Positions 1 through 4,788 of a stretch of 5,024 nt of DNA are shown here, piece by piece. The stretch is from Desulfobacterales bacterium (lineage in GTDB: Bacteria; Desulfobacterota; Desulfobacteria; Desulfobacterales; RPRI01), in the NCBI GenBank assembly GCA_020052975.1, contig JAGVOC010000202.1, positions 1-5,024 on the forward strand, written 5' to 3'. Within the stretch, counting starts at the first letter, position 1, and each line of letters opens with the position of its first letter. Made by a program: the position numbers and the translations under genes. Below the pieces are notes generated by a model. It had not been told where the DNA came from and searched no databases. It saw only the letters and a program-made list of their open reading frames with translations.

Positions 1-10
1 ATTTCTTCAT
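1..10 (-). CDS. Start of a gene cut by the window edge (only Met-Lys-Lys visible)
   Basis: On the minus strand an ATG at 10-8 is followed by AAG AAA and then the window ends. An AAGGAG Shine-Dalgarno sequence lies at 26-21, ten bases upstream, slightly long but acceptable spacing. The Met-Lys-Lys beginning would suit an exported or membrane protein, but three codons cannot show it. If real, this gene follows the HD hydrolase gene (stop at 143) by about 130 bases in the same direction. The call rests only on the ribosome binding site and start codon. Confidence 0.35.
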
Positions 11-142
11 CTTCCCGCTGCTCCTTTCTGTTACTTTATTTCAGTTTAGAGCAACTTTACCACTTAAACAACTGTACATTTTTTCCAGACCAGCGCTGAT
101 CTTACATTATGGATAGTGTTGTTTTGCCGGTTCAACGATAGT

Positions 143-574
143 TTAGGTTGTGCCGTGCGAAAGAAGCAAGGCTAACACCTGCTCGTATTCCTTGAGACGC
201 AAATAGTCCTTTTCCGTTGGATGCTGTATACGGGTGATGTCCATGTTGTCCGTTACATCAGCGAGCTTTACGGCCCTTGAAATAGGGTTCTCGGACGCTC
301 GTTTAGCGGCCTCAATGCGACTTTCGCCCTTTTGTTTTGTGAGAGCTTGAACCGCTTCTATAACTTCTGTGGGAAAACCCTCCGCCCTCAGGTTGTCTAT
401 AGTAACTGAAGAGTCTTCAACAACGTCGTGAAGCACAGCGGTCATACGGGTATACATGCCATTTACAGCAAGCATTAAACGAAGCGGATGGAGAATATAC
501 GGCTCACCCGCCTTATCAACTTGCCCCGCGTGGGCATGCACAGCTATTTCAATCGCTCGTTCTATAGTGCTCAT
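143..574 (-). CDS. Stand-alone HD-domain (p)ppGpp hydrolase-like protein (SpoT/MESH1-type)
   Basis: This 143-residue protein is essentially a single RelA/SpoT-type HD hydrolase domain. Family members remove the 3'-pyrophosphate from (p)ppGpp in the cytoplasm with a Mn2+-bound HD site. The hallmarks are in order: HAGQVDKAGEPYILHP (His29), the LHDVVED box (His49, Asp50, Glu53, Asp54) and VKLADVTDNMD (Asp106, Asn110). These correspond to the metal and catalytic residues of the Rel/SpoT hydrolase domain, so the protein looks active. No synthetase, TGS or ACT domain follows, and the length suits a small alarmone hydrolase. The position equivalent to the Arg of Rel that contacts the guanine base appears to be Asp20, so the substrate could differ from (p)ppGpp. 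The gene starts six bases after the stop of the exported-protein gene, with only a weak GCAGAG-like ribosome binding site, which suggests co-transcription or translational coupling. Family call is firm; in vivo substrate is inferred. Confidence 0.9.
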   Translation of the reverse strand: MSTIERAIEIAVHAHAGQVDKAGEPYILHPLRLMLAVNGMYTRMTAVLHDVVEDSSVTIDNLRAEGFPTEVIEAVQALTKQKGESRIEAAKRASENPISRAVKLADVTDNMDITRIQHPTEKDYLRLKEYEQVLALLLSHGTT

Positions 575-580
575 TTGTTT

Positions 581-1735
581 TCACTCTGCGCCGGGATTAA
601 ATGATACTTTAGACATATAAAAGGCTTCAGCACCAGAACTTTCATAATATTTTTCCTGCGTACTCATCTGGATTAAATACAGGAGATTTTTTTCACCAAA
701 CAAATATGCTTTGGTATCGTCCTTGACTTTAAAGGCGCAGATTCTCGACAGGAATAACATATTGGTAATACTATAAGAAAATAAAATATCCTTGGTTGGG
801 CCAAGAGTGGTATCCATTGTCTTTGACTGGATGATTTTGATTTTTTGGTCCTTGAACATCAATGGAAGCTGTTTATCCAGATAATCAGCGGCGCTAATTG
901 CTTTTGGAATCCCTGTAATATAAATAATTAACTGTGCTTTAATTTCACCTTTGGGGTCATGGCTTGGCGAATAAAGATTGAAAATGCCGATTTCCGCAAG
1001 AGATCCGTCCATGGGAAGCTTTACCGGCTCTGCCACTTTTACGCCATTCCAATTCTTATTCATCAAAATTGAAAAGTTAAAAAGCTTGTTTTTATGAATT
1101 TTATAAGGAACGGTCACATAATTCTGTCGAATTAGCTCCTTATTTAACTTACTGAAATCAAATGAATATTGAGCATTCGTGACTTTTTCCACTTTGAGTT
1201 CGGACGTCACGTTTTGCTTTTTTTCTTCATTTTGCAAAATGACAGTCGTAAACCCTTCCGGCTCGTCAGCATATATTTTAAATGTTCCTTTTGCATGCCC
1301 TTCTTTTATATCCGGATTCTTAACGTACATAAGCACAGGAACCTTATAGTTGAATGACCGGATCTCAACCGTGAAAAGACTCGGAAATTCTGGCTTGCTT
1401 TTTTCTTTAAAGACTATCTCTATAGTATTTTCGCCTTTCTTGAGGCAAAACAGCTCTTTCCTTTCCTTCTGAGTTTCAGGGGGCATTCCAGGAGGCAGGG
1501 TTTTTATCTTGGGGTCATCTGCAAGGTAAAGCTGGAGCAACTCCGATCCCCCTCCTTTTATCATGCTCAAATGAATGCCGTTGATTTTTATGGTAACGTC
1601 CCGGTCATCGCCGCTAACATAGAGTGACGCATCGAATTCTTTTGCCATACAAACCTCCTCGTTACTCAGTGAAGTTATTACACCTGTTAAAACAAAGAAT
1701 AAAATGAGTATTGCTGCGTTAAGATATCTCTTCAT
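581..1735 (-). CDS. Exported protein of unknown function with N-terminal signal sequence
   Basis: I do not recognise a characterised function for this 384-residue protein. The N-terminus (MKRYLNAAILILFFVLTGVI, residues 1-20) is a typical signal peptide or membrane anchor: two basic residues, then a long hydrophobic stretch. The rest is soluble and looks rich in beta strands. Residues 35-105 include VSGDDRDVTIKING, a GGG turn and LKKGENTIEIVF, which suggests a beta-sandwich. A second segment (about 110-215) contains KGTFKIYADEPEGFTTVIL. A C-terminal domain from about 220 opens with FNFSILMNKNWNGVKV, which resembles the start of PsbP-like folds, but this is a guess. The start at 1735 has AGAGGA at 1749-1744, eight bases upstream. 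An internal ATG at 1648 (residue 30) has a far stronger site (GAGGAGG, five-base spacer) and would give a 355-residue cytosolic form. I prefer 1735 because the signal peptide would not be expected by chance. The gene lies 86 bases after the two-helix membrane protein gene and six bases before the HD hydrolase gene. Confidence 0.85.
   Translation of the reverse strand: MKRYLNAAILILFFVLTGVITSLSNEEVCMAKEFDASLYVSGDDRDVTIKINGIHLSMIKGGGSELLQLYLADDPKIKTLPPGMPPETQKERKELFCLKKGENTIEIVFKEKSKPEFPSLFTVEIRSFNYKVPVLMYVKNPDIKEGHAKGTFKIYADEPEGFTTVILQNEEKKQNVTSELKVEKVTNAQYSFDFSKLNKELIRQNYVTVPYKIHKNKLFNFSILMNKNWNGVKVAEPVKLPMDGSLAEIGIFNLYSPSHDPKGEIKAQLIIYITGIPKAISAADYLDKQLPLMFKDQKIKIIQSKTMDTTLGPTKDILFSYSITNMLFLSRICAFKVKDDTKAYLFGEKNLLYLIQMSTQEKYYESSGAEAFYMSKVSFNPGAE
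1654..1660 (-). promoter_or_regulatory. Near-perfect internal Shine-Dalgarno sequence inside the exported-protein gene
   Basis: The minus strand reads GAGGAGG, then TTTGT, then ATG GCA at 1648. This is a near-consensus ribosome binding site with ideal five-base spacing, better than the site at the annotated start. In the main frame the same bases encode Glu-Glu-Val-Cys-Met, just after the signal peptide. It could drive an alternative, unexported product, or the true start may be here. It could also be a chance result of Glu-Glu codons. Confidence 0.5.
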
Positions 1736-1743
1736 TCCCTTAT

Positions 1744-1749
1744 TCCTCT
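1744..1749 (-). promoter_or_regulatory. Ribosome binding site for the exported-protein gene
   Basis: The minus strand carries AGAGGA, eight bases upstream of the ATG at 1735. A second purine run (AAGGGA) directly abuts the ATG and is too close to be used. This moderate site supports the upstream start that includes the signal peptide. Confidence 0.5.
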
Positions 1750-1821
1750 CGTGCTTTGTTCATTTAATTGTTATGACTCGACGACCTCAGCTCCTTAAAA
1801 GGAAAAGGAAGACTGTCCGAG

Positions 1822-2622
1822 TTACTCCATTACTGCTTCAATCCGGCGAGCAAGGTCAATTAGATCTTGCAACCGTTCATGCTCCAGTGTAAGCCCTGTC
1901 AGCACAACTGCACCGCCGGGGCCGATGGAGACGCATACAGGATTATAGAGAGGCTTTTCCAAGTGGTCAAGCATGATTGACTGAATCGACTTATTGACGA
2001 TCTCTTTCGCCATGGCAGGGTATTTGGACAAGACAAGAAACTTCTGCACGAAGAGGGATTCACCCATATCAACCTTGTCGGATTGCATTACCTCCGTCCA
2101 GTCCCGCTCGGCAATATCCAAGGGCGCACATCTTGACTGAAACCGGTTGGACTGGATAAAGCATGCGGTTCCATGAGAGTCATGCACGCTGGCAGTTGCC
2201 TCCCGATGCTTGTATGAGCAGTCAAACAGGTATAGATTACACTTCCCTGTTTCAACCGTCCTGATGTAATAAAGATCAAAGTTAAGGTCCCAAAGAATTT
2301 TCGCAGCTCTTGTCTTAAGCCCCTGCGTATCGTTTTGTGAAAAGCTCCAGCCCCTGTCCTGCGCGTATTCACGGGCCGCCTGCAGCTCTTTGCGGCCCTC
2401 ATAACCTATGTATGCAATCAGAGCGGTCAGGAAACCTATTACGCAAAGGATGATGAGCGGGACTTTTATCTTAAGCCAGACCGGGGAGTTCCATATCTCA
2501 AATAGACTTATTCGGTCATAAAAAAAGGTAAAAACCGCCAGGCCAAGAAACAAAATGAAAAAAATCAGAAATATAATCAATCCTACGCCCCACAAGCTTG
2601 TCCAGTATTGAGAATCACTCAT
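1822..2622 (-). CDS. Membrane protein with two N-terminal helices and a C-terminal soluble domain, function unknown
   Basis: This 266-residue protein has two clear membrane helices, at about residues 12-36 (GVGLIIFLIFFILFLGLAVF) and 53-72 (PLIILCVIGFLTALIAYIGY). A soluble domain fills about 75-266. The two helices would place both N-terminus and soluble domain on the same side, probably the cytoplasm. The soluble part begins AREYAQDRGWSFSQND and later has NLYLFDCSYKHREAT. This layout (tail region with 'A...GW.f...D', then 'lFDy.Y') resembles a widespread uncharacterised family of membrane-anchored proteins that I can place only from memory. The C-terminus (LEHERLQDLIDLARRIEAVME) looks like an amphipathic helix. 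The ATG at 2622 is supported by AAGG about nine bases upstream. The gene lies 77 bases after the cysteine-rich gene and reads in the same direction, so it probably belongs to the same operon. I see no catalytic motif. Confidence 0.85.
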   Translation of the reverse strand: MSDSQYWTSLWGVGLIIFLIFFILFLGLAVFTFFYDRISLFEIWNSPVWLKIKVPLIILCVIGFLTALIAYIGYEGRKELQAAREYAQDRGWSFSQNDTQGLKTRAAKILWDLNFDLYYIRTVETGKCNLYLFDCSYKHREATASVHDSHGTACFIQSNRFQSRCAPLDIAERDWTEVMQSDKVDMGESLFVQKFLVLSKYPAMAKEIVNKSIQSIMLDHLEKPLYNPVCVSIGPGGAVVLTGLTLEHERLQDLIDLARRIEAVME

Positions 2623-2699
2623 GTGTTATGCCCTTGAGACGCACGTAGGAGAATGAAAAAAAAGAAATGCCGCGCAAATGAAACCTCAGCGTTCATAAC

Positions 2700-3005
2700 T
2701 CAATCAAGCGCATTATTAAAATATTCGCGGTGGGCGTCGCAGCGGCACTTTTTAGCCCATGGCCGGGAACACTTCCTGATAAGCTCAACCCTCTCATTAC
2801 CCTTTTGCTCTGCTATGGGTCCGGACAGATTCATGGTTTCGACACCGGTAAAGTTATCCCACCAGCTTGCCACAGTGTAAACTCCACACGCCGGACACAG
2901 GTAATAAGAGTCGGTGCATTCATCCCCCATGATGCTTCCTGATATGGAGGCAACTCGCTCTTCATTTAAAAACGCTCTGTTGCACTGTATACAGTTCATA
3001 ATCAC
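2700..3005 (-). CDS. Small cysteine-rich, probable zinc-binding protein of unknown function
   Basis: This is a soluble protein of about 100 residues with two zinc-ribbon-like knuckles: Cys5-x-x-Cys8 and Cys37-Pro-Ala-Cys40, the latter in YYLCPACGVYTV. A third Cys/His cluster sits near the C-terminus, in KCSRPWAKKCRCDAHREYF (Cys79, Cys87, Cys89, His92). Six or more ordered ligands suggest one or two structural zinc sites. From memory the C-terminal pattern KCS.PW.KKC.C.AH recurs in small hypothetical proteins of deltaproteobacteria, but no function is known to me. Two starts are possible. A GTG at 3005 overlaps the upstream stop as GTGA, and an ATG at 2999 (residue 3) would give MNCIQC. I slightly favour the ATG because it starts immediately before the first CxxC. 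Either way the gene is tightly coupled to the three-helix membrane protein gene upstream. Confidence 0.85.
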   Translation of the reverse strand: MIMNCIQCNRAFLNEERVASISGSIMGDECTDSYYLCPACGVYTVASWWDNFTGVETMNLSGPIAEQKGNERVELIRKCSRPWAKKCRCDAHREYFNNALD

Positions 3006-3376
3006 GAACCAATTCTATTTAAAAAACCATCCTTTATAGCTGCAGGCACGGCGATACATAATCCAATGATCATAAAGATCCAGAAACCGTAGATGACTGC
3101 ATGCTCGTGCGCCTGAAACCATTTTATGAAAAAAAACTCGCCATTGCCGATTTTTATCTGCATGACGATAAAAAAGCGTACGACAAGCGGCACAAATGCA
3201 AAAGCCGCTGCACAAAATAGCGCAAAATAAATTATCAGTATTGTGATGCCGCTTTTAGAGCTTAGCGTTTGTCTGGTTACCGTTCCTGAGGATTCAAGGA
3301 TGCCGCCAATGACAGCGCCAAAAATCATTAACCCAAATGATACAGCAAGAATGATTATAAATATTCTCGTATTCAT
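3002..3376 (-). CDS. Small integral membrane protein with three predicted helices, function unknown
   Basis: This 124-residue protein is mostly hydrophobic. Predicted membrane helices are at about residues 4-26, 43-72 (a long segment that may extend past the bilayer) and 93-114. Short polar linkers lie between them: SSGTVTRQTLSSKS, and KIGNGEFFFIKWFQAHEH. No catalytic motif or known family is apparent to me. The ATG at 3376 is preceded by only a weak purine-rich site (GAGAGAA), about four bases upstream. The stop at 3002 overlaps or touches the start of the cysteine-rich gene, so the two are very probably co-translated and may act together at the inner membrane. It appears to be the first gene of the five-gene cluster, since no same-strand intact gene lies directly upstream. 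I could not find a convincing promoter in the 3377-3480 region. Confidence 0.75.
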   Translation of the reverse strand: MNTRIFIIILAVSFGLMIFGAVIGGILESSGTVTRQTLSSKSGITILIIYFALFCAAAFAFVPLVVRFFIVMQIKIGNGEFFFIKWFQAHEHAVIYGFWIFMIIGLCIAVPAAIKDGFLNRIGS

Positions 3377-3888
3377 GAAGTTCTCTCGCTATTAAAAGCA
3401 TTAGTTGCTCATTGTTTTGATGCTTTATTGATTGAAATTGAGGAATGAACTGTAATAACTACAACAAATCCCATGCCCTATAAGAGTGATATTAGCAGAG
3501 AGGCATCAGACAGGCTGCCGTTTGACTGCATGACATGGTTTTCGGTATAGGCCCTTTCACAATAGTCATGTACCGTCTGCCTTTCCTGATTGCCAGAATG
3601 CTGGAGGCCGCTCAGATCCCAGCGGTGCAACAGTATGTCACCATTTATCCGTTGGCCTCAACCCCTCAAAAACCATATCATCCGTATCGTAATTATTTTG
3701 AAAATAACATTATTATTTATAATGGATTGAACTCGTGTATATTCATCAACATGGACGATTTGTGTAGTACAGGAAGTTGTCCATACCTCAATGCCCCTGC
3801 CTGTTCGATACAAAAATTTGTTATAACACCCTGTATCAACATACTGGAATGACGGGACTAATGTGTCTTCGTTTAAATGGGTCATCGT
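3377..3888. other. Stretch without a recognisable gene between the cluster and the decayed rhuM region
   Basis: I could assign nothing here. From 3885 to 3658 the minus strand stays open in the frame of the rhuM C-terminal fragment, ending in ...MIWFLRG at a TGA. The same frame is open again from 3657 to about 3481 (containing HRWDLSGLQHSGNQERQ and DYCERAYTENHV). The plus strand is also open from 3535 to 3852. None has a good ribosome binding site, and none resembles a family I know. The stretch may hold decayed coding sequence, but the direction cannot be decided by eye. No terminator or clear promoter is seen. Confidence 0.4.
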
Positions 3889-3972
3889 TTTTTTTCTATA
3901 ATCTAATAATTTTTTGACTTCTCGGTCAAAGTCAGAAACATAGTTTTTATCCTGTATTGAGCGATATTTTTT
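3889..3972 (-). pseudogene. Probable C-terminal fragment of a RhuM-family gene
   Basis: Directly after the lipoprotein stop, the minus strand in the +1 frame encodes KKYRSIQDKNYVSDFDRE followed by VKKLLDYRKK. From memory this matches the end of RhuM proteins, where a 'YEKYR..QD.l.eSDFD..vk.L' stretch closes the protein. The piece has no start codon or ribosome binding site of its own. It is in the same orientation as the clear RhuM fragment at 4637-4473, and the two are separated by the lipoprotein gene. The open frame continues past the expected RhuM end to a TGA at 3658, and that extension is unexplained. RhuM, named from Salmonella pathogenicity island 3, has no settled biochemical role. 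The match is short, so the identification is moderate. Confidence 0.5.
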
Positions 3973-4378
3973 ATTGACAGCAGGAACTGGACTTTTCCCC
4001 AAATCCAATTATTGTTCCTGTAGCATCAATTGCCTGAACATCTATAGTGTAAGTATGCTGGCCTGATGGAGGACAAGGTCCCGTATAGCCCTTAAGAGCG
4101 CCTGCTGGTATAATATTTGAACCTTGATATTTCACAGTTCCTCCCCCGTGATTATAACTTGGCATATCCCGGTCAGTAAGACTCACCTTTAATTCTTTGG
4201 TTGCTTGTGGAATTGCCGATATTTTTATCTCGGGCGATACAGATGAGCATCGATTTTGATTTGTCCACGAAAAATCGACTATAAGTTTAACTGCATTAGG
4301 GGATACTGGAGCGCTGGCACAGGCCTCTATCATCACTGCAAGTAAAAGAACACAAAAAACACGAAATAATGTTGACAT
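3971..4378 (-). CDS. PEBP/YbhB-like lipoprotein (Raf-kinase-inhibitor-like fold, short form)
   Basis: This 135-residue protein starts with a lipoprotein signal (VFCVLLLAVMIEAC; lipobox I-E-A-Cys20, slightly unusual because of Glu). Ala-Ser after the cysteine favours sorting to the outer membrane. The mature part resembles the phosphatidylethanolamine-binding (YbhB/YbcL) family: SPEIKISAIPQATKELKVSL (49-67) then DRDMP (69-73), NHGGG (76-80) with the conserved His, and GYTGPCPPSGQHTY (97-110). Family members bind small anionic ligands, but bacterial roles are poorly defined. At about 115 mature residues it is shorter than typical members. The last residues (GEKSSSCCQ) do not look like the usual family ending and may come from the junction with flanking rhuM sequence. 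The ATG at 4378 is backed by a strong GGGGGA site. The gene sits between two RhuM-like fragments, which suggests arrival by insertion. Confidence 0.75.
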   Translation of the reverse strand: MSTLFRVFCVLLLAVMIEACASAPVSPNAVKLIVDFSWTNQNRCSSVSPEIKISAIPQATKELKVSLTDRDMPSYNHGGGTVKYQGSNIIPAGALKGYTGPCPPSGQHTYTIDVQAIDATGTIIGFGEKSSSCCQ

Positions 4379-4384
4379 AATAAA

Positions 4385-4390
4385 TCCCCC
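4385..4390 (-). promoter_or_regulatory. Ribosome binding site for the PEBP-like lipoprotein
   Basis: The minus strand reads GGGGGA, then a six-base spacer (TTTATT), then ATG at 4378. Strong complementarity and good spacing fix the lipoprotein start and indicate that the gene carries its own expression signals inside the broken rhuM region. Confidence 0.7.
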
Positions 4391-4401
4391 TTTGACTTAA
4401 A

Positions 4402-4428
4402 ATTATCTATAATCAATCAGATTCGCAA
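4402..4428 (-). promoter_or_regulatory. Weak candidate promoter for the lipoprotein gene
   Basis: On the minus strand TTGCGA (4428-4423) and GATAAT (4407-4402) resemble sigma-70 -35 and -10 boxes, but the spacer is only 15 bases. The -35 lies within a small inverted repeat, GATTCG (4420-4425) and CGAATC (4434-4439), that could bind a regulator. The location just upstream of the ribosome binding site is plausible, but the sequence evidence is thin. Confidence 0.25.
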
Positions 4429-4472
4429 TAGCACGAATCACCGTCTTCCAAATATTTACTCAACTTTAACAA

Positions 4473-4637
4473 TCATCTGATTTGATCCGATGACTGGCGC
4501 ATCATCAAAAGGCCGCTGTTGGCTTGCAATTCTCCAAAATCAATATAGAGTGAGACGATCAGGTTCAGCTGATTTATTTCTGATTCGGTCAAATAGTTTT
4601 TCGCAACAGCAATATCATCTCTAGTAGTATAATAGCT
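4473..4637 (-). pseudogene. rhuM: RhuM-family gene fragment (conserved central segment)
   Basis: The minus strand encodes, from Arg at about 4622, DIAVAKNYLTESEINQLN followed by LIVSLYIDFGELQA and then unrelated residues to a TGA at 4475-4473. The pattern 'D..iAKNYL...Ei..LN..V..YLdfaElQA' is the signature of the RhuM family (Pfam Virulence_RhuM), where it lies well inside a protein of roughly 300 residues or more. Here an in-frame TAA at 4640-4638 precedes it, there is no start codon, and the N-terminal half is missing. After GELQA the expected 'PM.M.DW...L..FL' region is lost. A nearby frame reads SQQRPF, which hints at a frameshift at that point. It is a dead remnant. A MITE-like repeat lies just upstream (from about 4656), and the lipoprotein gene lies just downstream. 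RhuM genes are typical of genomic islands. Confidence 0.75.
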
Positions 4638-4655
4638 TTAAAACTTTTACCTACG

Positions 4656-4788
4656 GAGCCAATTGCAAAAGTCCTAAAAAGAGAAGAATTTGTCATTCCC
4701 ACGAAAGTGGGAATCCAGTCTTTTCAATATGTAGCAAAAATTTATGGATTCTCGTTTGCACGCGAATGACGATTTTTGCAGTTGGTTC
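4656..4788. repeat. MITE-like imperfect palindromic repeat with nested arms
   Basis: Inner arms at 4692-4717 and 4745-4770 are inverted copies (19 of 26 positions match by my alignment), both ending in GTCATTC outward and GAATCCA inward. The left arm is itself a perfect hairpin: ATTCCCAC, loop GAAA, GTGGGAAT (4695-4714). Outer arms GAGCCAATTGCAAAA (4656-4670) and TTTTGCAGTTGGTTC (4774-4788) are inverted with 13 of 15 matches. About 20 extra bases lie between the arms on the left only. Elements of the GTCATTCCC...GGGAATCCA type are widely dispersed in several proteobacterial genomes. There is no transposase, so mobility would depend on one elsewhere. The right arm is more eroded than the left. 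No clear target duplication is seen. Confidence 0.75.

Noticed and set aside
1169..1357. Plus-strand frame starting MSIRDFFHFEF
   Set aside because: It is antisense to the exported-protein gene, short, and has no ribosome binding site.
1704..1892. Plus-strand frame starting MSIAALRYLFIPLF
   Set aside because: Its hydrophobic start is the antisense of the signal peptide codons of the exported protein, and it runs across two genes.
2088..2402. Minus-strand frame inside the two-helix membrane protein gene
   Set aside because: It is an out-of-frame overlap within a well-supported gene, rich in Arg and Thr as expected of a shifted frame.
2640..2700. T-run on the minus strand (about 2666-2656) as a terminator after the cysteine-rich gene
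   Set aside because: I could not find a stable GC-rich hairpin directly before the T-run, and the next gene follows in the same direction after 77 bases.
2653..2880. Plus-strand frame starting MKKKK after a GGAGA sequence
   Set aside because: The GGAGA is directly against the ATG, too close to act, and the frame is antisense to the cysteine-rich gene, whose cysteine motifs are clearly real.
2730..2942. Second plus-strand frame antisense to the cysteine-rich gene
   Set aside because: It is the mirror of a supported coding sequence and has no start signal or recognisable motif.
3535..3852. A 105-codon plus-strand frame starting MVFGIGPFTIVMYRL
   Set aside because: It has no clear ribosome binding site, resembles no known family, and overlaps the minus-strand frame that continues from the RhuM-like fragment. 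It is kept only as part of the unassigned region.
3658..4008. A 116-codon minus-strand frame treated as an independent gene
   Set aside because: Its only early start is a TTG inside the lipoprotein gene with no ribosome binding site. The first part is better explained as a RhuM C-terminal remnant.
4618..4676. A minus-strand frame reading TFAIGSVGKSFKAI, which resembles a P-loop
   Set aside because: It lies across the outer arm of the palindromic repeat, lacks a start, and the full GxxxxGK[ST] context and downstream Walker B motif are absent.
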